From: Bacteroidaceae bacterium
GTDB taxonomy: Bacteria > Bacteroidota > Bacteroidia > Bacteroidales > Bacteroidaceae
Assembly: GCA_017547205.1 (NCBI GenBank)
Contig: JAFYQH010000016.1
Coordinates: 1-38,795, forward strand
Direction: 5' to 3'
DNA: 38,795 nt
The translations under genes and the position numbers were made by a program. The notes beneath the pieces were generated by a model. That model had not been told where the DNA came from, made no database searches, and saw nothing but the letters and a program-made list of their open reading frames with translations. Below are positions 29,917 to 38,690 of the stretch, one piece after another (within the stretch, counting starts at the first letter, position 1; every line of letters starts with the position of its first letter).

Positions 29917-31812
29917 ATGAGAAAATGGCGCATTGAGGATTCTGAAGAACTCTACAATATCAATGGTTGGGGAGCATCATACTTCAGCATCAATGAGAAA
30001 GGTAACGTAGCAGTAACCCCCAAGAAGGACAGCGTACAGGTAGACCTTAAGGAACTGATGGACGAACTATCCTTGAGAGACGTGACAGCACCCGTGCTGA
30101 TACGTTTCCCGGACATCCTGGACAACCGCATCGAGAAGATTTCGGGATGTTTCAAGATGGCATCGGAAGAATACAACTACAAGGGCGAGAACTTCATCGT
30201 CTACCCCATCAAGGTAAACCAGATGCGCCCCGTTGTCGAGGAGATAATGAGCCATGGCAAGAAATACAATATAGGCCTGGAGGCCGGTTCAAAACCCGAG
30301 CTGCATGCGGTGATAGCAATGAATGCCGACAGCGACTCGCTCATCATATGCAACGGTTACAAGGACGACAGCTACATTGAGCTGGCACTGCTTGCCCAGA
30401 AGATGGGACGCCGTATATTCCTTGTGGTGGAGAAGTTGAACGAGCTTAAACGCATTGCCAAGATAGGAAAACGCCTGGGAGTACGCCCCAACATCGGAAT
30501 ACGCATAAAACTGGCATCGGAAGGCAGCGGCAAGTGGGAAGAGAGCGGCGGAGACGCAAGCAAGTTCGGACTCACATCGAGCGAACTGCTCGAGGCACTT
30601 GACATACTCGAGAAATTCGACATAAAGGACTGTCTGCGCCTCATACACTTCCACATAGGAAGCCAGGTGACACGCATACGCCACATAAAGACCGCACTGC
30701 GCGAAGCTTCACAGTTCTACGTGCAACTGCACAAACTGGGCTACAACATCGAGTTCACCGACATTGGCGGCGGACTGGGTGTCGACTACGACGGAACACG
30801 TTCGTCAAGCAGCGAGAGCAGCGTGAACTACTCGATACAGGAGTATGTGAATGACGCGATATACACAATGGTTGATGCGGCTGACAAGAACGGCATCCCC
30901 CACCCCAATATCATTACCGAGAGCGGACGCTCGGTATCGGCCCACCATGCGGTGCTGGTATTCGAGGTACTGGAGACAGCGGCACTGCCGCAGATGGACG
31001 AGGACTGGGAAGTTGCGGCCAATGACCACGAACTTGCCAAGGAACTCTACAAGATATGGTGTGAGCTTGACCAGCGCACCATGCTCGAGGCACTGCACGA
31101 TGCGCAGCAGATACGCGAGGAGGCTCTGGAGCTGTTCAGCCACGGTATCGTTGACCTGAAGACACGCGCACAGATCGAGAGCATGTTCTGGAGCATAATA
31201 CGCGAGATTCTGCTCATTGCAAAGAACATGAAGCACGTGCCCGACGACTTCCGCAAACTGCCGAAACTTATTGCTGACAAGTACTTCTGCAACTTCTCGC
31301 TCTTCCAGAGCCTGCCCGACAGCTGGGGTATTGACCAGTTCTTCCCCATCATGCCGATACACCGTCTCGACGAGCGTCCCGACCGCAGCTGCACAATACA
31401 GGACATGACATGCGACAGTGACGGAAAGATAACAGATTTCATAAACTACAACAGCAAGGCCGACTCGCTGAAGGTACACCGCATGAAATCGAACGAACGA
31501 TACTACCTTGGAGCATTTCTCGTGGGTGCCTACCAGGAGATTCTCGGCGACATGCACAACCTGTTCGGCGACACCAACGCCGTACACGTGAGCGTCGACG
31601 ACGAGGGCTACCACATTGAGAAGATTATCGACGGAGAGACAATTGCCGATGTACTCGACTATGTACAGTACGACGCACGCAAGCTCGTGCGCACACTGGA
31701 GCGTTGGGTTACAAGCGCGGTGAAGGAAGGACGCATATCGCTCGAAGAGGGCAAGGAGTTCCTGTCGAACTATCGCTCGGGACTCTACGGATACACATAC
31801 CTCGACTATTGA
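29917..31812 (+). CDS. speA: Biosynthetic arginine decarboxylase
   Basis: A 631-residue PLP-dependent fold-III decarboxylase that converts arginine to agmatine for polyamine synthesis. The N-terminal 'WRIEDSEELYNINGWGASYFSIN' is typical of SpeA. The PLP lysine is in 'YPIKVNQ' (about Lys99), and the phosphate-binding glycines are in 'IGGGLGVDYDG'. Later motifs include 'ESGRSVSAHHAVLV' and 'DMTCDSDGKITDFI'; the cysteine of the latter reaches the partner active site in fold-III dimers. Full length. The stop overlaps the argB start by one base (TGATG), linking an arginine-consuming enzyme to an arginine-synthesis enzyme. Confidence 0.96.
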   Translation: MRKWRIEDSEELYNINGWGASYFSINEKGNVAVTPKKDSVQVDLKELMDELSLRDVTAPVLIRFPDILDNRIEKISGCFKMASEEYNYKGENFIVYPIKVNQMRPVVEEIMSHGKKYNIGLEAGSKPELHAVIAMNADSDSLIICNGYKDDSYIELALLAQKMGRRIFLVVEKLNELKRIAKIGKRLGVRPNIGIRIKLASEGSGKWEESGGDASKFGLTSSELLEALDILEKFDIKDCLRLIHFHIGSQVTRIRHIKTALREASQFYVQLHKLGYNIEFTDIGGGLGVDYDGTRSSSSESSVNYSIQEYVNDAIYTMVDAADKNGIPHPNIITESGRSVSAHHAVLVFEVLETAALPQMDEDWEVAANDHELAKELYKIWCELDQRTMLEALHDAQQIREEALELFSHGIVDLKTRAQIESMFWSIIREILLIAKNMKHVPDDFRKLPKLIADKYFCNFSLFQSLPDSWGIDQFFPIMPIHRLDERPDRSCTIQDMTCDSDGKITDFINYNSKADSLKVHRMKSNERYYLGAFLVGAYQEILGDMHNLFGDTNAVHVSVDDEGYHIEKIIDGETIADVLDYVQYDARKLVRTLERWVTSAVKEGRISLEEGKEFLSNYRSGLYGYTYLDY

Positions 31813-32585
31813 TGAAAGAGAATGTTACAGTCATAAAGGTTGGAGGGAAGATTGTCGAGGAGAAGAACTCACTCGACAATCTTCTCGACCGTTTTGCTGC
31901 CATACCTGGACACAAGGTGCTCATTCACGGCGGTGGCAGGTCGGCAACGGCCATGGCAGGTAGGTTGGGCATTGAGAGCCGCATGGTAAACGGTAGGCGA
32001 ATAACGGACGAGGCCATGCTGCAGGTCGTGACCATGGTATATGGCGGACTTGTGAACAAGAATATCGTTGCCGGGCTGCAGGCACGCGGGGCGAACGCAC
32101 TTGGGCTGACCGGTGCCGACTGCAACATCATAAAGGCACACAAACGCCCTGCCGGCGAGGTTGACTACGGTTTTGTAGGCGACGTGGACCATGCCGACGG
32201 CGAAATGCTTGCAAAACTGATACACGAAGGGATAGTCCCGGTCATAGCACCGCTCACCCATGACGGCAAGGGCAATCTGCTCAACACCAATGCCGATACC
32301 ATGGCTGCAGAGACAGCAAAGGCACTGGCACGGCACTATAACGTGACACTGACCTACTGCTTTGAACTGCCGGGCGTGATGCGCAACCCGGAAGATGCAG
32401 CCTCGGTAATACCTACCATCACACGGGAGAGCTACAGTACACTGCTTGCCGACGGTACCATAAGCGGGGGCATGATACCGAAGATGGACAACGCCTTCAA
32501 CGCCATAGAAAACGGAGTCGCCAAGGTAATCATCACACAAGCCGATGCCATAGACGGCACACAAGGCACACAAATCATCGCATAG
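31812..32585 (+). CDS. argB: Acetylglutamate kinase (or acetyl/succinyl-glutamate kinase)
   Basis: A 257-residue amino-acid kinase that phosphorylates the gamma-carboxylate of N-acetylglutamate in arginine synthesis. 'VIKVGGKIVEE' is the ATP-binding N-terminal lysine motif. 'LIHGGGRSAT', 'GLVNKNIVAGLQARGANALGLTG' and 'NLLNTNADTMAAETAKAL' are typical of ArgB, as is the late 'ISGGMIPKMDNAFNAI'. Some Bacteroidetes use N-succinylated intermediates, so the natural substrate may be succinylglutamate (established for Bacteroides, inferred here). It starts one base inside the speA stop. An N-terminal feedback-inhibition helix seen in arginine-sensitive kinases is absent. Confidence 0.94.
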   Translation: MKENVTVIKVGGKIVEEKNSLDNLLDRFAAIPGHKVLIHGGGRSATAMAGRLGIESRMVNGRRITDEAMLQVVTMVYGGLVNKNIVAGLQARGANALGLTGADCNIIKAHKRPAGEVDYGFVGDVDHADGEMLAKLIHEGIVPVIAPLTHDGKGNLLNTNADTMAAETAKALARHYNVTLTYCFELPGVMRNPEDAASVIPTITRESYSTLLADGTISGGMIPKMDNAFNAIENGVAKVIITQADAIDGTQGTQIIA

Positions 32586-32590
32586 AGGCA

Positions 32591-33298
32591 ATGATTGCAA
32601 AAAGCATCATCGACCACCCCGTGTGGGGCAAAATTGTCGTGACACGCAACCCGCGCGCCCGCCGCATGACCATGCGCGCACGACCCGATGCCATTAACAT
32701 GACCATACCCGTGACCGCAACCGCACAAGATATTGAAAAGGCCCTGGAGCAATGCGGCCCGAAGCTGCTGCAGTGCAGACAGGAGAGGCAACCCATCGTC
32801 ATCGACAGCGTCTACCGCATAGAAAGGGAGAACTTCTCGTTCGGCATAGAGCTGTACAACGGCGACAAGTTTACACTACGGTGCAAGGGCAGATGCGCAA
32901 CACTACTATGCCCCGAAAAGACAGACTTTGCCGACAGCAGGATGCAGGAGTGGATAAGAAAGGTCATAAGGCGTGCCATGACAAGGGCTGCAAAGTCATT
33001 GCTGCCTCAACGCCTTGACGTACTTGCCGCCAAGCATGGATTCACATACAACCGCTGCACGCTGCGCGACGTACACACACGATGGGGCAGCTGCAGCAAC
33101 CGGGGGAATATTAACCTGAGCATCTACCTGATGCTGCTCCCCGACGAACTCATTGACTACGTAATGCTGCACGAGCTGTGCCACACAGTAGAGATGAACC
33201 ATAGCGACCGGTTCTGGGCGCTGATGGACAAGGTTACGGCGCCGGCAAGGGCAAAGGTGCTGCGTGCCAGGCTTAAGGGGTATAATACGGATATATAA
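32591..33298 (+). CDS. YgjP-like (DUF45) zinc metallopeptidase
   Basis: A 235-residue cytoplasmic protein. The N-terminal domain has 'NPRARRMTMRARPDAINMTIP'. The C-terminal DUF45/WLM-like domain has 'TRWGSCSNRGNINLSIYLMLLP', the zinc site 'HELCH' and a third His in 'NHSDRFW'. Proteins of this family are widespread and predicted to be metal-dependent proteases; substrates are unknown. It follows argB by 5 bp and is probably the last gene of the topA-aroK-speA-argB run. A weak hairpin (AGGGCA/TGCCCT, 33304-33324) and the palindrome GTCAACCGTTGAC (33357-33369) lie between it and the convergent CPBP gene. Confidence 0.88.
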   Translation: MIAKSIIDHPVWGKIVVTRNPRARRMTMRARPDAINMTIPVTATAQDIEKALEQCGPKLLQCRQERQPIVIDSVYRIERENFSFGIELYNGDKFTLRCKGRCATLLCPEKTDFADSRMQEWIRKVIRRAMTRAAKSLLPQRLDVLAAKHGFTYNRCTLRDVHTRWGSCSNRGNINLSIYLMLLPDELIDYVMLHELCHTVEMNHSDRFWALMDKVTAPARAKVLRARLKGYNTDI

Positions 33299-33377
33299 AG
33301 AACAGGGCAGGAGACTGATGCCCTACCCTATTGCATACGGACGGGAGTTGCCCGCCGTCAACCGTTGACCGGAATAA

Positions 33378-34316
33378 TCAACCTATACGGGATTCCGCAC
33401 AATCCGAACCGGCTTCTGCAGGAGCAGCCTGCTCGTCACTCTCGTGCCATGGAGTCGGGACTGGCGGCAGCATGCGGTTGAGCCTGAGAGCCAGCATAAC
33501 GGAAAGCAGCGAGAAAATGACGAAGAACGATATGGTAAGCACATTGTCGGCAAAAGGCGAGATGTTTTCTATAATCTCGCTCTCAGTGCTTTCTTCGAAA
33601 CACAACATGGTGAGCGTAGCTATGCTGTTGTTGAGAACATGGCCTACAATTACCGACAATAGACTGCCGGTGCGGTAGTATATCCAGCCGAAAACAACAC
33701 CCAGCAGTGTAGCATAGACTATCTGTACGGGATTCAGATGGAAGACTCCGAACACAAGGGCTGCAACGACTATGGCAACCCACGGAGTGCGTACGCGTCG
33801 CATCATATACCCCTGTATAGCACCGCGGAACATCACCTCCTCGAGCACCGGGCCCAGGATAGAGATGGTAAGCGCACCCAGGATGTTGTGCGTAAGCCCC
33901 TGAAACTCATCGGCAAGCGCATCCTCGATTGGGAAGAACTGCACAAAGAGATTAAGAGCGAACATTGATGTAAAGACAAGGAGTGTGGACACTAGCAATG
34001 GCTTGGGCTCTATAGACCTGAATATGGAGACACGTAGGCGGAAGAACTTGGCCGCATGTATGAACAGCAACATGCATATGGCAGAAAGGAAAAGGGCAAT
34101 CGCCATCACCCATGCCATATGGTTCTCGAGACCGGGAATATCAGTCAGTTTCTCTATCCCGGCCACATCCTGGAACTGGGTTATGGATACATTGCCTCTC
34201 GCAGCCTCGTACCCCACGAAAATTCCGGCTACAAGCCCTGCAAACAGGCCCTGGAACGCCGAATAGACGAACAACAGCAGCAATATCACACCTGCCATCT
34301 TCAATGCATTCTTCAT
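33378..34316 (-). CDS. CPBP family intramembrane glutamic endopeptidase
   Basis: A 312-residue multi-spanning membrane protein with roughly eight hydrophobic segments. The CPBP/Rce1 catalytic motifs are present: 'LEEVMFRGAIQGYM' (EExxxR), 'FGVFHLNPVQIVYA' (FxxxH) and 'GHVLNNSIA' (HxxxN/B). Known members cleave prenylated proteins or process peptides; in bacteria roles range from bacteriocin immunity to unknown. ATG 34316 is used because the codon at 34325 is TTG. It starts 5 bp after the ribF stop in a HAD-ribF-CPBP operon. Confidence 0.9.
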   Translation of the reverse strand: MKNALKMAGVILLLLFVYSAFQGLFAGLVAGIFVGYEAARGNVSITQFQDVAGIEKLTDIPGLENHMAWVMAIALFLSAICMLLFIHAAKFFRLRVSIFRSIEPKPLLVSTLLVFTSMFALNLFVQFFPIEDALADEFQGLTHNILGALTISILGPVLEEVMFRGAIQGYMMRRVRTPWVAIVVAALVFGVFHLNPVQIVYATLLGVVFGWIYYRTGSLLSVIVGHVLNNSIATLTMLCFEESTESEIIENISPFADNVLTISFFVIFSLLSVMLALRLNRMLPPVPTPWHESDEQAAPAEAGSDCAESRIG

Positions 34317-34321
34317 AACTT

Positions 34322-35245
34322 TCAATTTTTATTCCTTACCCTTGCGACATCGGCATCTATCTGTGCGCGCAAGGCATCCATACTGTCGAAAAACTGTTCA
34401 CCGCGCAGACGGCGCACAAGCTCCACTCTCATTCTTTTCCCGTAAATGTCGGCCGAGAAGTCAAGAAGATGAACCTCGATGGTGCGCAGCCTGTTACCGC
34501 CGATGGTGGGCTTGACACCGATGTTCATCACTCCTTCACACTGCACGTCCCCCAAAAAGGCCGCCACCTCGTAGACTCCGTCGGCAGGCAGCAGGGTCAT
34601 CTCCTCAACAGGCACAATATTGGCAGTAGGAAAACCAAGTCCCCGGCCTATGCCTGCACCGTGGACAACAATGCCGTCGAAACCGTAACGATGCCCCAAG
34701 AACCTGTACGCGGCATCGGTATCACCGGCAGAGAGGGCACGGCGCACTACCGATGAGCTCACGGCAACACCGTCGATGCTGAAAGGGGATAGCTTGACAA
34801 CGTCGATGCCCAGTTCCCTGCCATAGGCGGCATAGCACTCGAAGCACTCACCCTCGCAAGGCTTACCGAAACGATGGTCGTAACCTACGGCCAACAACTC
34901 TACACCCAGGCGTTCCTTGAGGACCTCCTTCATAAAACGGGCTGCATCCATCCCGGCCATTTGTGTGTCGAAATCGAGTTCCACCACAATGTCGGCACCG
35001 GCTGCAGACAGCAGAGAGGCCTTTGTTTCATTGTCGGACAACAGGAACGGCTCGCAATTGCCGTCGAATAGCAAACGGGGATGGCGCGCAAAGGTCACCA
35101 CCATCACCGGCAGCCCGCGCTCCACGGCATGGGCACGCAGCTCGTCGAGCATGGCCATGTGCCCCAAATGCACACCATCGAAAGAACCGACAGTTGCCGC
35201 ACAGGGTACGGGCTTGTATTTGTATATATCCTTTATGTGTTCCAT
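34322..35245 (-). CDS. ribF: Bifunctional riboflavin kinase/FAD synthetase
   Basis: A 307-residue enzyme that makes FMN and then FAD. The N-terminal adenylyltransferase domain shows 'GSFDGVHLGHMAM' (nucleotide-binding HxGH-like motif) and 'VSSSVVRRAL'. The C-terminal riboflavin kinase domain has 'GRGLGFPTANI', 'DGVYEVAAFL', 'NIGVKPTIGG' and 'EVHLLDFSADIYG'. Length is typical. ATG 35245 gives the standard N-terminus; longer in-frame upstream sequence overlaps the HAD gene and is not family-like. It starts one base after the HAD stop region, so the operon order is HAD, ribF, CPBP. Confidence 0.95.
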   Translation of the reverse strand: MEHIKDIYKYKPVPCAATVGSFDGVHLGHMAMLDELRAHAVERGLPVMVVTFARHPRLLFDGNCEPFLLSDNETKASLLSAAGADIVVELDFDTQMAGMDAARFMKEVLKERLGVELLAVGYDHRFGKPCEGECFECYAAYGRELGIDVVKLSPFSIDGVAVSSSVVRRALSAGDTDAAYRFLGHRYGFDGIVVHGAGIGRGLGFPTANIVPVEEMTLLPADGVYEVAAFLGDVQCEGVMNIGVKPTIGGNRLRTIEVHLLDFSADIYGKRMRVELVRRLRGEQFFDSMDALRAQIDADVARVRNKN

Positions 35246-35246
35246 T

Positions 35247-35891
35247 TCAATCCTCCATAAGTTCCTTGCCCCATGCAGCATTCCTCTCCATGAGCACGGC
35301 ACCCATTCCCACCGCACGGGCCGCATCGCAGTTTTCGGCAGAATCGTCGAAGAAAAGCGAATCGCCGGGTGAGACGCCCTCGGCAGCAAGCAACTGCGTA
35401 AAGATTTCCTGCTCGGGCTTGCGGCTATGCATCCGGTAGGAGAGATAGAAGGCATCGAAGAAATCATGCAGCGGCTTACCCACAGTTTGGGCGAACTTGC
35501 GCTCCAGCTCATCCCAATGTCCGTCGTTGGTATTGCTGAGCATCACGACACGGTAGCCCCGGGAGCGCAGTTCCTGTATGCGGTGGAACTTATATGGAGC
35601 ATAGTCGCCAAGCATCATGTTCCATATTTCCTGCATCCGCTCCGTGATGCCGGCCCCAAGCATCTCGCGCGAACAGGCCGGCAGCTGTGAGGCCATATAG
35701 GCGAACATATCATCGCGGGAGATGTCACCGCGGTCGAACTGCATCATATAGTTGTTGATGAGACAGTTCCTCTCGGTAAGTATCGAGGGGGGTATTCCCA
35801 ACTCCACAAGAGCCGCAAAGGAGCGGTCTATATGCAGGTCGATGAGCACACCGCCCAGGTCGAAAATTAGTAGTTTCTTGCCTTCTATCAT
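35247..35891 (-). CDS. HAD superfamily phosphatase (YihX-like)
   Basis: A 214-residue HAD hydrolase. Motif I is 'IFDLGGVLIDL', with Gly-Gly where the second acidic residue usually sits, as in the YihX/DxGNV subgroup. Motif II is 'VVMLSNTND'. The motif III lysine is near 'SRKPEQEIF' and motif IV is 'SLFFDDSAENCDAA'. A helical cap lies between motifs I and II. Relatives dephosphorylate sugar phosphates such as glucose-1-phosphate or FMN. The position before ribF makes FMN metabolism an attractive but unproven possibility. Confidence 0.87.
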   Translation of the reverse strand: MIEGKKLLIFDLGGVLIDLHIDRSFAALVELGIPPSILTERNCLINNYMMQFDRGDISRDDMFAYMASQLPACSREMLGAGITERMQEIWNMMLGDYAPYKFHRIQELRSRGYRVVMLSNTNDGHWDELERKFAQTVGKPLHDFFDAFYLSYRMHSRKPEQEIFTQLLAAEGVSPGDSLFFDDSAENCDAARAVGMGAVLMERNAAWGKELMED

Positions 35892-35949
35892 TGCTTGCTG
35901 TTTTCCAACGCGAATTTATACAAAAATTCCTTTTTACGGAAATTTTATC

Positions 35950-35957
35950 TACTTTTG
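35950..35957 (+). promoter_or_regulatory. -7 box (TACTTTTG) for the ABC exporter
   Basis: TACTTTTG matches the Bacteroidetes -7 consensus; the -33 region is weak. The leader to the ATPase gene is about 130 nt and contains a GC hairpin, GGCTGC/GCAGCC (35972-35977 / 35983-35988). The remainder of 35892-36090 is AT-rich and shows no gene. Confidence 0.55.
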
Positions 35958-36090
35958 CACCATCACCCGGGGGCTGCCAGCTGCAGCCACGCCCAGCCCT
36001 TGCCTTAACAAATATTAACATACGGGGGGGTAAAACAGGAAGTTTTTATAACTTCGCTGCGTCTAATTTAAAAAGGACAACACAACGATT

Positions 36091-37011
36091 ATGGATATTA
36101 TAAGAATTGAGAATGTAACCAAGAGCTTTGCCAAGCATGTAGCTCTTGACAACGTGTCGTTGTCGATACCTGAAGGCTCCATATATGGCCTCCTGGGACC
36201 CAACGGAGCCGGTAAGACGACACTGCTGAGAATAATAAACCGCATTACCGCCCCCGACAACGGAAGTGTCATTTTCGAAGGCAGGGAGATAACCGCCGAC
36301 GATGTGTACAGGATTGGGTACATGCCCGAGGAACGGGGCCTCTACAAGAAGATGAAGGTGGGTGAACAGGCCATATTCTTTGCTCGCCTCAAGGGAATGT
36401 CACGCAAGGAGGCTACGGATAAGCTGAAGGGATGGTTTGAGAAATTCGGCATAGAAAGCTGGTGGAACAGGAATGTCAGCGAGCTTTCCAAGGGTATGGC
36501 GCAGAAAGTACAGTTCATCGCTACCGTGCTGCACGAACCAAAGCTGCTCATCTTCGACGAGCCGTTCTCGGGATTCGACCCCATAAATGCCAACCTGCTA
36601 AAGAGCGAGATTCTAACACTGCGCGACAAGGGGGCCACAATAATATTCTCGACACACAACATGTCATCGGTCGAGGAGGTGTGCGACCACATTACCCTCA
36701 TAGACAAGTCTAGGAACATACTATCGGGCAATGTCGAGGAGATACGCCATAGGCATGGAGCAAACATATTCGAGATAGACTATCGCGGTGAAGAGGTCGA
36801 CCTGCGCAAGGCTATTGAAGGACGCTGCGAGATAATGGACTCAACACCGTCGCCGGTAGGTTTCAACAAGATGAAACTGCACATCGCCACCGACAGCGAG
36901 GTACGCGGTGTGATAGCTGCCGCCAACGGAAGTGTCGAGATACGCTCGTTCCGCGAGATAATACCGTCGATGAACGACATATTCATCCGTGCCGTAAACG
37001 GAAATCTTTAA
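36091..37011 (+). CDS. ABC transporter ATP-binding protein (NatA-like, DUF4162)
   Basis: A 306-residue ATPase with Walker A 'GPNGAGKTT' at residues 36-44 and a variant signature 'LSKGMAQKVQF'. Walker B is 'LLIFDEPFSGFDP' and the H-loop is 'STHNM'. A C-terminal extension of about 80 residues resembles DUF4162. The pair with the following permease matches NatAB-type sodium or drug exporters, but substrates cannot be inferred. The next gene starts 21 bp downstream, so the two form one operon. Confidence 0.93.
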   Translation: MDIIRIENVTKSFAKHVALDNVSLSIPEGSIYGLLGPNGAGKTTLLRIINRITAPDNGSVIFEGREITADDVYRIGYMPEERGLYKKMKVGEQAIFFARLKGMSRKEATDKLKGWFEKFGIESWWNRNVSELSKGMAQKVQFIATVLHEPKLLIFDEPFSGFDPINANLLKSEILTLRDKGATIIFSTHNMSSVEEVCDHITLIDKSRNILSGNVEEIRHRHGANIFEIDYRGEEVDLRKAIEGRCEIMDSTPSPVGFNKMKLHIATDSEVRGVIAAANGSVEIRSFREIIPSMNDIFIRAVNGNL

Positions 37012-37032
37012 CCACACAAAAGCATTTTTACC

Positions 37033-38352
37033 ATGAAAAGCAAAATTGGAATAATAATAGGAAGAGAATTCAACGAACGTGTACGCAAAAAATCGTTCAT
37101 AATAACGACACTGCTCACCCCATTCCTTATGTTGGGAATGATGTTCGCCCCAATGCTCATTACAATATATTCCGAGAGTGACCTCAAACAGATAGCCGTT
37201 GTCGACGACAGCAAAATAATAGCACAGGCACTGCAGAACAACAAAGAGGTCGAGTTCATAGCCACGCCATTGCCCATTGAAATAGCACGCACCGAGTACA
37301 GCGACTATTTCGCCGTGCTGCACATAGGCAGCGATATTATGGAGAACCACAACAATGTACAGCTCTACACCAACGGTTCAACATCGATAGCCCTGGAGCA
37401 GAACATAACCACACAGATAGAGATGGTGCTGCAGAACGAAAAACTCAAGAAACACAACATTGAGAACCTGCCGCAGATACTCGCAGACATTGAAAGCAAT
37501 GTAAGCATCCAGTCATACAAGAACGCTCCGGAGAAGAGCGGCGAGGAGGCCGAATCATCGTCGTCGGTAGTGGCAACGGTGCTTGCATATGTGCTCAGTT
37601 TCATGCTCTACATGTTCCTGCTCATATATGGCGTTATGGTAATGCAGTCAGTAATAGAGGAGAAGAACAACCGCGTGCTGGAGGTCATGGTATCGTCGGT
37701 GCGCCCGTTCGAGATGATGATGGGCAAGATTCTGGGTGTTGCGTCAGTAGCAGTGCTGCAGATTGCAATATGGATTGCCCTGATAGGCAGTGTAGCATAT
37801 TTCGTGATGCCTATGGTACTGCCCGACGAGATTGTCGCAGCACTTGCCATGATGAAGGAAGGCGGGGCTGCAGCCATGCAAGGTGCAGGCGAAATTGGAA
37901 TTTTGCAGGCCATTATGATGCTTAGCAATATGGAATACATTGCCACAATACTGGCATCGCTGCTCATATTCATGGTTGGAGGATTCCTGCTCTACGCAGC
38001 CATGTACGCCGCCATAGGCTCATCGGTCGACAGCCCGCAGGATGCACAGCAGTTGCAGACGCCCATTACAATACCCATCATCGTAAGCCTGTTTGTAATG
38101 ATATCTGTAATCAATGACCCAACATCGGACCTTGCGTTCTGGTTTTCGATGATACCGCTCACATCGCCCATTGTCATGATGGCACGTATACCATATGAGA
38201 TACCCGCATGGGAAATCGCAGTGTCGGCAGTTATACTCTACGCATCGTTCCTACTTGTCGTATGGGGTGCCGCAAAGATATACCGCGTGGGAATACTCAT
38301 GCACGGTAAGAAGCCGAACCTGAAGGAACTCTGGCGCTGGATGAAGTATTAA
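37033..38352 (+). CDS. ABC-2 type permease (NatB-like)
   Basis: A 439-residue inner-membrane protein. One N-terminal helix ('IITTLLTPFLMLGMMFAPMLI') is followed by a large extracytoplasmic domain of about 150 residues, then a cluster of roughly five to six helices beginning 'LAYVLSFMLYMFLLIYGVMV'. The cytoplasmic coupling segment 'EEKNNRVLEVMVSSVRPFEMMMGKILG' is the ABC2_membrane_3 hallmark. It partners the preceding ATPase. The end of the operon is marked by a possible AT-rich hairpin. Confidence 0.92.
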   Translation: MKSKIGIIIGREFNERVRKKSFIITTLLTPFLMLGMMFAPMLITIYSESDLKQIAVVDDSKIIAQALQNNKEVEFIATPLPIEIARTEYSDYFAVLHIGSDIMENHNNVQLYTNGSTSIALEQNITTQIEMVLQNEKLKKHNIENLPQILADIESNVSIQSYKNAPEKSGEEAESSSSVVATVLAYVLSFMLYMFLLIYGVMVMQSVIEEKNNRVLEVMVSSVRPFEMMMGKILGVASVAVLQIAIWIALIGSVAYFVMPMVLPDEIVAALAMMKEGGAAAMQGAGEIGILQAIMMLSNMEYIATILASLLIFMVGGFLLYAAMYAAIGSSVDSPQDAQQLQTPITIPIIVSLFVMISVINDPTSDLAFWFSMIPLTSPIVMMARIPYEIPAWEIAVSAVILYASFLLVVWGAAKIYRVGILMHGKKPNLKELWRWMKY

Positions 38353-38362
38353 AAACATTATA

Positions 38363-38405
38363 TTTTTATGCTCAACATCAGATATTACAATTTTTAGCAT
38401 AAAAA
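38363..38405 (+). terminator. Possible AT-rich terminator hairpin after the ABC operon
   Basis: TTTTTATGCT (38363-38372) and AGCATAAAAA (38396-38405) are perfectly complementary over 10 bp but enclose a 23-nt loop, and no clear T-tract follows. The 3' arm runs directly into the tRNA promoter. Confidence 0.4.
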
Positions 38406-38406
38406 A

Positions 38407-38438
38407 TTTGCAATGTAAGAGAAATTGCCATACCTTTG
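38407..38438 (+). promoter_or_regulatory. Consensus Bacteroidetes promoter for the tRNA gene
   Basis: TTTG (38407-38410) and TACCTTTG (38431-38438) are separated by exactly 20 bp. Transcription would start around 38445, some 19 nt before the mature tRNA. Confidence 0.8.
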
Positions 38439-38463
38439 CAAAGTATTCCAAAACAGAATACTC

Positions 38464-38537
38464 GGGCTTTTAGCTCAGTTGGTTAGAGCAACAGACTCAT
38501 AATCTGGAGGTCCTAGGTTCAAGCCCTAGATGGCCCA
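38464..38537 (+). tRNA. tRNA with CAT anticodon (elongator Met likely; Ile2 possible)
   Basis: A 74-nt cloverleaf. Acceptor 5' strand GGGCTTT. D-arm with 'AGCTCAGTTGGTTAGAGC'. Anticodon loop CTCATAA with anticodon CAT at 38498-38500. T-arm CTAGG-TTCAAGC-CCTAG. The acceptor pairs have one T-T mismatch and the anticodon stem one non-canonical pair. No CCA is encoded (ACCG follows). CAT also fits the lysidine-modified tRNA-Ile2; the D-arm and context favour elongator Met, but this cannot be settled by eye. It has its own promoter and terminator. Confidence 0.88.
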
Positions 38538-38541
38538 CCGA

Positions 38542-38571
38542 AGAGAATCGCTAACGCGGTTCTCTTTTTTT
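38542..38571 (+). terminator. Terminator of the tRNA gene
   Basis: AGAGAATCGC (38542-38551) pairs with GCGGTTCTCT (38556-38565) with one T-G wobble and a TAAC tetraloop, followed by a run of T (38565-38571). It begins 5 nt after the tRNA. Confidence 0.85.
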
Positions 38572-38572
38572 G

Positions 38573-38690
38573 TAGGGCTCTCACCTACGGTTATCGGCAA
38601 TGCATTGTAGCCATTATTCGGGATCTCCTGTACCCCTTAATACTTCAATATTTGGGCTCAGCGGATATTTCGGGTTGGTACTGGCAATAA
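38573..38690. mobile_element. Non-coding end of an ISL3/ISAon1-like insertion sequence
   Basis: Sequence between the tRNA terminator and the transposase stop codon. GTAGG-gctctca-CCTAC near 38573-38589 may be close to the element's terminal inverted repeat. The exact IS boundary cannot be fixed because the other end lies outside the window. Confidence 0.45.
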
